In this document: positions 5,749 to 12,392 of the stretch, piece by piece | Layout of the letters: every line of letters begins with the position of its first letter | How positions within the stretch are numbered: position 1 is the first letter of the stretch | Source of the DNA: an uncultured Prevotellaceae bacterium | Lineage (GTDB): Bacteria; Bacteroidota; Bacteroidia; Bacteroidales; Bacteroidaceae | Reading direction: 5' to 3' | NCBI GenBank assembly: GCA_946407325.1 | Contig: CAMJNN010000029.1 | Coordinates: forward strand, 1 to 12,392 | DNA: 12,392 nucleotides | Translations under genes and position numbers: made by a program | Notes under the pieces: generated by a model | Databases searched by the model: none | Seen by the model: the letters and a program-made list of their open reading frames with translations, nothing else | What the model was told of the DNA's origin: nothing

Positions 5749-6834
5749 TTATTTGCTCACGGTCTGGTGTAGCAAGCCATAACCATTGGTCATGTGGGCA
5801 CGACGGTAGCGTATCTGCTCCAACGTGTCGAGGTCGCCAATAGCAGGAAGGTCGTGCGTACGAGCGTCAGCTAAGCAGTCCCATGAGAATTGTGAAGCTA
5901 CAGCAGAGTCACGTAATGATGGGAGAGTCATGTCAAGTTTGCCGTTGCGGATACTTTGGGCAAACTTCTCAATCATTACGTCGATGTTCTTGCCGCCGTA
6001 AGGCTTGTTGATGGTAACGGTTTTGGTAATGCCTCGCAGTTCTACCGTAGCGGTTTTAAAATCATGTGTCATGCGGGCAATGCCGTGTGTACCAATCAAG
6101 TCGATGTATGAGTTGTGGGTCTGGTCTTTCGACATCTGTCCATAAACGAAACCCTGTGTGATGTCATAAACAATACCGTTTTCGAAGGTGCCATGTGCTT
6201 GTAACCACCAAGGATCCTTGTAGTTCCACATGCGCAAAGCCTGTGAGTGCATGGTCTTGTACTCACTCTGAGCATACCAACGGGTGATGTCACAGTAGTG
6301 CATGCCGCAATCGTGGAAAGACGGACCTTCAGCCTCATGACCTTCGCCAGGAGCCAAGCCAGGAGTCATGTGGCAGATGCGGATGATGGCCAATTCACCC
6401 AACTCACCTTCGTCGATAAATTCTTTCAGTTGATGGTGATACCACGAACTACGCAAGTAGAGGTTGACAGTGGCCAGGCGGTCACTTGCGTCGACGGTCT
6501 TTACAAGTTCCCATTCGTCATCGGGTTTCATGGCGATAGGCTTCTCTGAAATGATGTGCTTGCCGTGTGCCAAGGCCTTCAAGATTTGATTCTTGCGAGA
6601 GTCGGCCAGCGCACAAAGTGCCACCACCTCCACCTCAGGGTCATTGAAAACATCGTCTTCATTGCCAGTCACCTTAGCAGTGGGACAATAGTCGCGTGCC
6701 ATTTCCTGTGCCTTGTCAAAAGGGTCGCAAATATAAGTAACTTGCCAATTCTTGTTTCTTTGGAACTCGTGTAAATAAAAGCGGCCCATTCTGCCAAAGC
6801 CGATAAGGCCCACTTTAATCATGGTATTCTCCAT
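5749..6834 (-). CDS. Cytoplasmic Gfo/Idh/MocA family oxidoreductase
   Basis: A 361-residue NAD(P)-dependent dehydrogenase without a signal peptide. IKVGLIGFGRMG (6-17) is the dinucleotide-binding GxGxxG, with CDPFD (36-40) at the end of the second strand. The catalytic lysine lies in IISEKPIAMKP (94-104), and the substrate-site G-x-H-x-x-D of GMHYCDITRW (177-186) is intact. This resembles inositol 2-dehydrogenase and other sugar or cyclitol dehydrogenases of the family. It is the first gene of the leftward operon and probably acts on the sugar, or on the 3-keto sugar, once imported. The start could instead be codon 5 (6822), which begins directly at MIKVGLIGFG. The upstream spacer carries the operon promoter. 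Confidence 0.88.
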   Translation of the reverse strand: MENTMIKVGLIGFGRMGRFYLHEFQRNKNWQVTYICDPFDKAQEMARDYCPTAKVTGNEDDVFNDPEVEVVALCALADSRKNQILKALAHGKHIISEKPIAMKPDDEWELVKTVDASDRLATVNLYLRSSWYHHQLKEFIDEGELGELAIIRICHMTPGLAPGEGHEAEGPSFHDCGMHYCDITRWYAQSEYKTMHSQALRMWNYKDPWWLQAHGTFENGIVYDITQGFVYGQMSKDQTHNSYIDLIGTHGIARMTHDFKTATVELRGITKTVTINKPYGGKNIDVMIEKFAQSIRNGKLDMTLPSLRDSAVASQFSWDCLADARTHDLPAIGDLDTLEQIRYRRAHMTNGYGLLHQTVSK

Positions 6835-6879
6835 ACGAAAGGTCTTAAATGTATGTACGTTAATTCAATGAAAACTAAT

Positions 6880-6893
6880 GCGAGTTTTCTCGC
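6880..6893. other. Small hairpin in the leader of the oxidoreductase operon
   Basis: GCGAG (6880-6884) and CTCGC (6889-6893) form a 5-bp stem with a TTTT loop. In the leftward transcript it falls at the very 5' end of the leader, just after the predicted start point. It may protect the 5' end; it is too small to call a riboswitch. Rightward it is followed by TTTTC, but no rightward gene ends here. Confidence 0.4.
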
Positions 6894-6904
6894 TTTTCTG
6901 ATAA

Positions 6905-6912
6905 CAAAATTA
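6905..6912 (-). promoter_or_regulatory. Candidate -7 element (TAATTTTG) of the oxidoreductase operon
   Basis: Leftward TAATTTTG fits TAnnTTTG exactly, giving a start near 6898 and a leader of about 64 nt before the ATG at 6834. A perfect 8-bp palindrome TACGCGTA (6920-6927) sits in the spacer between the -7 and the expected -33 region. The -33 itself is poor (TTTTCC at 6938-6933), as expected for a promoter that needs an activator. Confidence 0.55.
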
Positions 6913-6944
6913 ACGAACTTACGCGTACGTGAGGAAAATCAATA

Positions 6945-7049
6945 TAAAAATGTAGATAACTTAAAATGTTATTTATCTATTATACAGAGTAATAAAGCTT
7001 TTAGTAATGAGTAAAAATGTAGATAATTTGGAATAAAAAATATAGACTA
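6945..7049. repeat. TAGATAA boxes upstream of the oxidoreductase operon
   Basis: A 15-bp sequence, TAAAAATGTAGATAA, is repeated exactly at 6945-6959 and 7012-7026. Between them, TTATCTA (6973-6979) is the same TAGATAA core in opposite orientation. A degenerate copy (TAGACTA, 7043-7049) overlaps the end of the regulator gene. All lie just upstream of the operon's -33 region, where an activator would bind. No small gene or clear terminator is visible in this 212-bp spacer. The binding role is inferred. Confidence 0.5.
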
Positions 7050-8663
7050 CTTGCCAATAAATTTATCCTCGAATGTGTCTTTGTCTATGGCACGGTTACG
7101 CATTTTGGTACGATAGTTATAGATGGTGCTGGTGGAGCATCGCAGAAAATTGGCAATCTTTTCGCTATCGGTGATACCTAAGCGGAGCAAGGCGTAAATG
7201 CGCAGTTCCTTGTTTAAAAGAGTGTCTTGCTTCAGTACAATACGTTCTTCTTCACGGAGCAATGCATTGAGGTCGGACACAAAGGTAGGGAAGAGGTTGA
7301 GGAAGATGGTGTCGAAATGGTGGTACAATGCCTCAGTCTCAGAGTCAATCAGCGTTGTGGAGCGCAATTTCTTCACCAGTTCGTCGTAATGTTTGTTGAC
7401 CGCCAGACGGTAAAGCACATTCTGGTAATCACCTATCTTGTCAATATAGCCAGAACAGATATTGAAGAATTGACCGATATACTGTTCTTTAATATCGTTG
7501 TTTTCCTGTAACAAAGAATTGCTTGAGTGCAACTGAGCGTTCATGTCGTTTAGGGTTTCGTTCAGGCGTTGCAGTTCATCGTTGCTGTCAGCCAAATCTT
7601 TACGAATGCGCATAATTTTCTTCAACTGTTGGAAGATGAAGAATACTGCTGCGATAAGACATACCAGTAAGATTCCACTCAGTACGATGATGTTGATCAA
7701 TGATTGCTTGTCGCTTGCCTCTCTACGCTGATAGACATCGGTGATGATGGAATAGAAACTGGATACTTGTGTTACGCGGAACTGGATGCCTGCTGTAATG
7801 GCGTCTTCAAAGGACGATTGCGCATAGCGAAAGGCGCGTACATGGTCTCCATCCTGATAGGCCAATTGCGCCAACTCATAAATGGACTGGTTCTCACGTG
7901 TTACGTTATAGAGATCGGACAGAGCTGAACGAATCAGGTATTTCTTTGCCTCATCACGATCGCCTTGCCCGGCGTAAATATTACCGATATTATAAGATAT
8001 GCGGGCATACAAAGGAGAGTACTTTTCCACCAGGTCTAATAACTGGCTGTAGCCAGCCAAACGCTGGCCTTCTGGCATACGATCCACCACATTGAGTCGG
8101 TATTCGATAGATGACTGGTCCTGTGTGGCATAGAGCGAGTCGCGATAGTTCCTTTGCGTCCTGATATCTTCAGGCGAGTCGGAGGTATATAGATAATATT
8201 GTAAGAACTGGATATTGGCGTTGTAATATTCTGCCCGCAAATCCTTGGGCAGTGTTTCCAGACTGTGCTTGTTCAGGATTTGTTCAGCTTGCAGGTACAT
8301 CCCATGCATGGCGTAGGAGGTAGCTAACTGAAACTCAGCCTGTGCCTGACGGTAACCATCTTCCATTCGGATAGCGGCTTCCACCTCTAAGCGAGCATAA
8401 TGGATGGCAGAGTCGAGGTCGAATTTCCAGTATTCGTTGTATAGCTGGTTATAGACCACATATTTGTTGACATCGCTGAGATTGGCATAGGAGAGGGCAC
8501 TGCGGATTTCATTGATGCGCTTGATTTTCTCCTGCACATACATGTCCTTATGAGCCACCGTATAGTCCAGTGAATCATATAATGCCTTCAAGTCATCCTT
8601 GGCATACATCTGTATGCTGACCAGCATTATCAACAACCCTAATATAGCTCTCTTTATGGTCAA
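7047..8663 (-). CDS. DUF6377-type membrane-spanning regulator with TPR-like sensor and C-terminal HTH
   Basis: A 538-residue protein. Its layout is: signal peptide 1-21 (cleavage after QMYA); an alpha-helical TPR-like region at about 22-315 (for example SYNIGNIYAGQGDRDEAKKY, 223-242) in the periplasm; one membrane helix at about 322-344; a coiled coil at about 345-392; a helical middle domain; and a C-terminal helix-turn-helix at about 487-525 (LRIYALLRLGITDSEKIANF followed by LRCSTSTIYNYRTKMRNRA), resembling LuxR-type HTHs. No kinase motifs are seen, so this is a one-component, membrane-tethered regulator as annotated for DUF6377 proteins in Bacteroidota. It lies upstream of the oxidoreductase operon and probably controls it through the TAGATAA boxes. 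It starts 7 bp after rseP and may be read from that transcript. Confidence 0.82.
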   Translation of the reverse strand: MTIKRAILGLLIMLVSIQMYAKDDLKALYDSLDYTVAHKDMYVQEKIKRINEIRSALSYANLSDVNKYVVYNQLYNEYWKFDLDSAIHYARLEVEAAIRMEDGYRQAQAEFQLATSYAMHGMYLQAEQILNKHSLETLPKDLRAEYYNANIQFLQYYLYTSDSPEDIRTQRNYRDSLYATQDQSSIEYRLNVVDRMPEGQRLAGYSQLLDLVEKYSPLYARISYNIGNIYAGQGDRDEAKKYLIRSALSDLYNVTRENQSIYELAQLAYQDGDHVRAFRYAQSSFEDAITAGIQFRVTQVSSFYSIITDVYQRREASDKQSLINIIVLSGILLVCLIAAVFFIFQQLKKIMRIRKDLADSNDELQRLNETLNDMNAQLHSSNSLLQENNDIKEQYIGQFFNICSGYIDKIGDYQNVLYRLAVNKHYDELVKKLRSTTLIDSETEALYHHFDTIFLNLFPTFVSDLNALLREEERIVLKQDTLLNKELRIYALLRLGITDSEKIANFLRCSTSTIYNYRTKMRNRAIDKDTFEDKFIGK

Positions 8664-8670
8664 ATTTTAA

Positions 8671-10008
8671 TTAAAAAAGAAATCGTATAACGTCATTCAA
8701 GTTCGCCCAAATCAGCAACAGGAACAGGATAGCCATACCCACTACCTCGGCACGCTCCATAAACTTGTCACTTGGTTTACGACGGGCAATGATCTCGTAG
8801 AGTAGGAACAGTACGTGTCCGCCATCCAAAGCAGGAATAGGCAAGATGTTCATAAATGCCAGAATGATGCTCAAGAAAGCCGTCATATACCAGAACTGGT
8901 GCCAATCCCAGGAGGCCGGGAAGATGTTGCCGATGGTGCCAAAGCCACCCAACTGTTTGGCTCCTTCCTTAGAGAAGACATATTTCAGCTGATTGACATA
9001 GCCCTTCAAGGTGTTCACTCCCAAGGTGATGCCGGCAGGGAAGGAAGCAAAGAAACCATAGCTGGTCTTGACCATAGGCAACAGCTTAGAAGTGGTGGTA
9101 ACAGGATAGACACCCATCTTATAATCCTCGTCGGTTGTTATTGTCAGTTCCTGCTGTACGCCCTTGCGCATGATGGTCAGCGTCACATCGTGGTCATCGC
9201 TCTTGGCCTCTCTGCGTTGCTGCATCTCTTTCATGAAATCATCGTATGCCAACGGACTCTTTCCATTCATGGCAATGATACTGTCGCCAGGCTGTATGCC
9301 AGCCAATGCCGCTGGAGCTCCAGTCATCAGACTATCCACCACAAAAGGCATACGGAAAGCGGTAAACGTCACACTGTCTTCCATCAGACGGTTGATCATG
9401 TCTTCTGGGATATAAACCGATGCTTCCTTGCCGTCGCGCAATACGGTGACCTGACGAGCATCTACCACGCTCATCAGCAGGTCGGTACCCATACGCTCCA
9501 ATGGCTTGCCGTCGGCAGCAATCAGAACGTCACCATCCTGAAAGCCCACGTTATGGGCGGTCTCATTGAATTGCATACCCAATGGAGCCTGCTGCACAGG
9601 AATGTAAGAGTCACCCCAGGCAAAGAGAATCATTGAATAGATGAACAGGGCCAGCAGGAAGTTGAACAGCACGCCACCAATCATGATGAGCAGTCGCTGC
9701 CATGCAGGCTTGGCGCGAAACTCCCATGGTTGGGCAGGTTGTTTCATCTGTTCCAGGTCCATCGACTCGTCAATCATGCCGGCTATCTTGACATAGCCAC
9801 CCAAAGGAATCCAACCTATACCATATTCTGTTTCACTGTTTTTTGGCTTAAATTTGAACAAAGTAAACCAAGGGTCGAAAAACAGTCTGAACTTTTCAAC
9901 CCTTGTCTTGAATAGCTTTGCAAAAAGAAAATGACCGCCCTCATGAATCACTACCAGTAACGACAAACTCAGCATCAGCTGGACGGCCTTTATCCAAAAT
10001 GTTTCCAT
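8671..10008 (-). CDS. rseP: RseP-type site-2 intramembrane zinc metalloprotease
   Basis: A 445-residue inner-membrane protease that performs intramembrane cleavage in stress signalling and signal-peptide removal. The first helix carries the zinc-binding VVIHEGGHFLFAKLF, with HExxH at 22-26 and catalytic Glu23. The third ligand lies in NILPIPALDGGHVLF (387-401, Asp395). GIGWIPLGGYVKIAGM (64-79) is the membrane-reentrant beta region. Two PDZ domains lie between: about 140-200 (core GFQDGDVLIAADGKPL) and 225-292 (core LAGIQPGDSIIAMNGKSP). Length and motif order are normal. In many Bacteroidota rseP follows dxr; here it follows a GH125 gene across a 57-bp spacer, so the neighbourhood is rearranged. 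It precedes the DUF6377 regulator by 7 bp. Confidence 0.95.
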   Translation of the reverse strand: METFWIKAVQLMLSLSLLVVIHEGGHFLFAKLFKTRVEKFRLFFDPWFTLFKFKPKNSETEYGIGWIPLGGYVKIAGMIDESMDLEQMKQPAQPWEFRAKPAWQRLLIMIGGVLFNFLLALFIYSMILFAWGDSYIPVQQAPLGMQFNETAHNVGFQDGDVLIAADGKPLERMGTDLLMSVVDARQVTVLRDGKEASVYIPEDMINRLMEDSVTFTAFRMPFVVDSLMTGAPAALAGIQPGDSIIAMNGKSPLAYDDFMKEMQQRREAKSDDHDVTLTIMRKGVQQELTITTDEDYKMGVYPVTTTSKLLPMVKTSYGFFASFPAGITLGVNTLKGYVNQLKYVFSKEGAKQLGGFGTIGNIFPASWDWHQFWYMTAFLSIILAFMNILPIPALDGGHVLFLLYEIIARRKPSDKFMERAEVVGMAILFLLLIWANLNDVIRFLF

Positions 10009-10039
10009 CTAATTTTGTCTTGTTTGTTAATTCAGGGTG

Positions 10040-10047
10040 CGAATATA
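10040..10047 (-). promoter_or_regulatory. Weak candidate -7 element (TATATTCG) for rseP
   Basis: In the 57-bp spacer before rseP, leftward TATATTCG differs from TAnnTTTG at one position, leaving a leader of about 25 nt. No terminator is visible for the preceding GH125 gene, so readthrough from there is also possible. Confidence 0.3.
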
Positions 10048-10065
10048 CAATTTTTATTTGACAAT

Positions 10066-11526
10066 TCACTCAATGCTGTTCAATAAATTCAGTTTTCCAT
10101 CATTCACCAGCTTGATGATCAATTCGCCAAAGAGGGTGTTCTGCCAGGCAAACCAAGCACGGGTAAAGTGGGTGGCATCGTCTTTGTGGAACGACTCATG
10201 CATGAAGCCGGTGCCAGCGTCGGTGTCCATCAACATTTGGATGCACTGCTTGATTTCCTGGTCGTCCTGAGAGGTAAAGGCACGCATCATGATGCTCATG
10301 GGCCAAGGCATATCGTGACCGATGTGCGGCCCACCGATGCCTTCTCCAGCCTTGCCACGGAAGAAGTAGGGGTTGTCCTCGCTCCATACGAAACGACGGG
10401 TGTTCTGGTAAATGGGATCGTTGATATCAACCAATCCTAAATAGGCCATAGAAAGTAATGAAGGGACGTTGGCATCGTCCATCAATAGTTGGTTGCCAAA
10501 ACCATCCACCTCGTAGGCATACATCTTGCCATATTTGGGGTGATTATAGACAGCATACTGCTGCAGGGCTTGCTGTACTTCATTGGCCAACGAAATGCAC
10601 TGTTGTGCCAGGTCGTTGCGCTGGTTGACGGTGGTCAGTATCTCAGCTGCCTTGTGCAACACGTTCACGGCAAAGAAATTGGAGGGTACCAGGAACAAGA
10701 ATACAGTTGCATCATCAGAAGGACGGAAAGCCGAAGCAATCAAACCCACAGGCTTCACGGGGGCACCCCAGCCGTCGTTGCTCATGGTATCGAACTGACG
10801 TTCGGTGCGACGCATGAAGCGATAGCTGCCCTTGTTCTCTTTGCGTTGCTGGTCGCGGAAAGTCTTTAGAATATTTTGGATGGCATCTATCCATACTGCA
10901 TCGAACACGCTGGCATCACCCGTTATCTTCCAGTATTCATAAGCCAGTCGGATAGGGTAGCAGAGTGAGTCGATTTCCCATTTGCGCTCATGCAACTCGT
11001 CTTTCATATCGGTCATGTCGCTCTTCCACTCACCTCCACCAGGGATGGCTTCCATGTTAAAGGCATTGGCAAACGGGTCGATATTGATGCAGGCAAACTG
11101 ACGGTTGATGACGCCAGCCACCATCTCTTTCAGATGAGCATCCCGGTTGGCCAACTGTACGTAAGGCCATACCTGAGCACCAGAGTCGCGCAACCACATG
11201 GCGTGGATATCGCCTGTATAGACAAAGGTGTCGGGCTTGCCCGTCTGTGCATCCTTGCTGAAGTGCACGGTAGTGTCCAGGGTATTGGGGAAACAGTTGC
11301 TAAACATCCACGCCAACTTGGGATTGGTGAGTTTGGCTTGCATCTGTTTAATTGTCTGCTCTACTGCCTCAGAGCGGAACAAGCGTTTCTCAGCGGTGGG
11401 GCGTTGGTCACTGTAGGTGATAGCATCTGTCCTACATTCCAGGGCGTTCATGGTAATGCCGGCAGCACATAGGTTGAGTGCGTTGCCGACAAATGCCACG
11501 AACCATAATGATTTCAATAATTTCAT
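10066..11526 (-). CDS. GH125 exo-alpha-1,6-mannosidase
   Basis: A 486-residue secreted glycoside hydrolase of family 125 (formerly DUF1237), an (alpha/alpha)6-barrel, inverting enzyme that releases mannose from non-reducing alpha-1,6 linkages in N-glycans or mannan. Family marks are TGDIHAMWLRDSGAQVWPY (104-122), KWEIDSLCYPIRLAYEYW (182-199), MDDANVPSLLSMAYLG (349-364), GIGGPHIGHDMPWPMSI (396-412, HxGHDxPWPM) and GFMHESFHKDDATHFTRAWF (440-459). Asp186 and Glu444 are my best guesses for the catalytic acid and base, by position. A signal peptide (about 1-22, ending LCAAG) predicts periplasmic location. The Cys in LNLC does not make a convincing lipobox. It starts 14 bp after the GH9-like gene, so the two are almost certainly co-transcribed. 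Confidence 0.93.
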   Translation of the reverse strand: MKLLKSLWFVAFVGNALNLCAAGITMNALECRTDAITYSDQRPTAEKRLFRSEAVEQTIKQMQAKLTNPKLAWMFSNCFPNTLDTTVHFSKDAQTGKPDTFVYTGDIHAMWLRDSGAQVWPYVQLANRDAHLKEMVAGVINRQFACINIDPFANAFNMEAIPGGGEWKSDMTDMKDELHERKWEIDSLCYPIRLAYEYWKITGDASVFDAVWIDAIQNILKTFRDQQRKENKGSYRFMRRTERQFDTMSNDGWGAPVKPVGLIASAFRPSDDATVFLFLVPSNFFAVNVLHKAAEILTTVNQRNDLAQQCISLANEVQQALQQYAVYNHPKYGKMYAYEVDGFGNQLLMDDANVPSLLSMAYLGLVDINDPIYQNTRRFVWSEDNPYFFRGKAGEGIGGPHIGHDMPWPMSIMMRAFTSQDDQEIKQCIQMLMDTDAGTGFMHESFHKDDATHFTRAWFAWQNTLFGELIIKLVNDGKLNLLNSIE

Positions 11527-11540
11527 AGTAAAGTTTTGGT

Positions 11541-12392
11541 TTATTTGTTACTTATTTGTTGTGCGGCTAAGACCAAGAACATGTAATGTGATGAGCCCCC
11601 ACCCAATACATATTCTACCTGCTGCCACAAGAATGGGAACGTCAGCAATTCAGGGAAATCTGGACGAATTAGTGCTGTACCAGACACTACACCACCAGGA
11701 ATGTAACTCCAATCAGCACGGTTCAAACCATATGCTACGGTGGCTGACTGAGCTCCTACACCAGAGGCGAATGAAGCCTGATTAGAACCAGGATGGCAAC
11801 CTAAGATGAAATTCAATGCATTATAAATGATGTCCTTTGGGAATATCTCTGGGTACGCTTCATTCAAAAAATAATATTCATAACCGAAACGCTGGATATC
11901 CCAGCCTGCGCCCCAGATACTTGGACGGTATGGAACACCATAAGGTGTTTCAGCGGCCTGCTTATCAAGGTTCTCTTTCTGCGTGGCCAACGCAGACTTA
12001 AATGCGGAGGTAAACTGCTTTGCGCGCTTGTCTTTTAGCGTTTCGATAATCTTTGCCACACGGGCCATATACCATCCTGTGCGTGAAATCTGTTGCATCA
12101 CTACCTGTTGGTTATCCAGTATATAATCTAAGTAAGACTGCTGCTGTGTGGTAAGGTACAGTTCAGCAGCTGCTTGTAATTTATTGCTTATCTGCCATCC
12201 GGTGACTTCTGTCTCGTTGTAAAGAGTGGTGGCAATATTCAGACAATGTACGCTCAAAGTGTCATTGAATCCTTTTAGTACTCTGGATACTGCTGCTAAC
12301 TGAGCAGCTGTGCTCATAGCCCTGCCAGGATTGTCTTCAGTGAATATCCAACGGTCGTCTTCGTTGCCCTTAATACCATCTGTCATGGCAGC
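11541..12392 (-). CDS. GH9-like glycoside hydrolase, C-terminal part (partial)
   Basis: The reading frame is open through the right edge of the window (Ala-Ala precede the first Met), so the 5' end lies outside; about 283 residues are visible. The helical repeats are those of an (alpha/alpha)6 barrel. The end LNFILGCHPGSNQASFASG followed by VGAQS matches the GH9 (endoglucanase E/cellulase D) segment usually written L-G-x-N-P-x-x-x-S-(Y/F)-x-T-G. A final PFLWQQVEYVLGGGSSHYM followed by FLVLAA takes the place of the usual NEVAIDYNA end with its catalytic Glu. The expected NPHHR substrate-binding motif after the GVG segment is not there; YGLNRADWSYIPGGVVSG stands in its place. It is therefore a divergent clade, and cellulase activity should not be assumed. 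It is co-transcribed with GH125, 14 bp downstream. Confidence 0.72.
   Translation of the reverse strand, partial: AAMTDGIKGNEDDRWIFTEDNPGRAMSTAAQLAAVSRVLKGFNDTLSVHCLNIATTLYNETEVTGWQISNKLQAAAELYLTTQQQSYLDYILDNQQVVMQQISRTGWYMARVAKIIETLKDKRAKQFTSAFKSALATQKENLDKQAAETPYGVPYRPSIWGAGWDIQRFGYEYYFLNEAYPEIFPKDIIYNALNFILGCHPGSNQASFASGVGAQSATVAYGLNRADWSYIPGGVVSGTALIRPDFPELLTFPFLWQQVEYVLGGGSSHYMFLVLAAQQISNK

Noticed and set aside
6990..7010. TAAAGCTTTTA palindrome as terminator of the regulator gene
   Set aside because: The stem is short and A/T-only apart from a central GC, and no U tract follows leftward; I see no convincing terminator in this spacer.
8815..9636. A 273-codon rightward open frame opposite rseP
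   Set aside because: It lies wholly within rseP, whose zinc and PDZ motifs are intact; the translation looks random and has no promoter.
1..12392. CRISPR array, insertion sequence, prophage or tRNA/rRNA
   Set aside because: No regularly spaced repeats, transposase or integrase frames, cloverleaf sequences or rRNA segments were seen on either strand.

Overview
The window looks like chromosome from a Bacteroidota bacterium, most likely a Bacteroidales/Prevotellaceae gut or rumen anaerobe. Four things support this. The candidate promoters carry the Bacteroidota -7 element TAnnTTTG. Start codons lack Shine-Dalgarno sequences and sit in A/T-rich leaders. The protein families are typical of the group: a DUF6377-type regulator, a DUF1080 lipoprotein, twin-arginine Gfo/Idh/MocA oxidoreductases and GH125. 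Base composition is moderate. The genus is my inference. I see no rRNA, tRNA, CRISPR array, insertion sequence or phage gene.

Region 1 (1-976). The first 33 bases are the start of a leftward gene that reads like a short-chain dehydrogenase. It diverges from a rightward lipoprotein nitroreductase, and their -7 elements are only 13 bp apart. After the nitroreductase come a mosaic palindromic repeat of about 116 bp and then a very clear intrinsic terminator.

Region 2 (about 998-3294). A single promoter surrounded by three ATATCAAA repeats precedes four tightly packed rightward genes. They encode a two-TM SPFH/Band-7 protein, a 64-residue ribbon-helix-helix protein, a four-TM DUF1648-like protein and LuxS. 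A hairpin shared with the converging operon closes the unit.

Region 3 (3315-8663, leftward). A membrane-spanning DUF6377-type regulator lies upstream of a three-gene catabolic operon: a cytoplasmic Gfo/Idh/MocA oxidoreductase, a twin-arginine Gfo/Idh/MocA oxidoreductase and a DUF1080 lipoprotein. The set and order recall the Bacteroides thetaiotaomicron BT2160-BT2156 locus, which processes glycosides through 3-keto sugars. The 212-bp gap between regulator and operon holds a TAnnTTTG promoter and several TAGATAA boxes that could be the regulator's binding sites.

Region 4 (8671-12392, leftward). RseP, the site-2 intramembrane metalloprotease, follows a GH125 alpha-1,6-mannosidase and the C-terminal part of a divergent GH9-like protein that runs off the window edge. 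The two hydrolases are 14 bp apart and probably belong to a polysaccharide or glycoprotein-glycan locus continuing to the right.

The most interesting items are the regulator/keto-sugar operon with its repeated boxes, the SPFH-RHH-DUF1648-luxS operon with its own promoter repeats, and the mosaic palindrome at 792-907.
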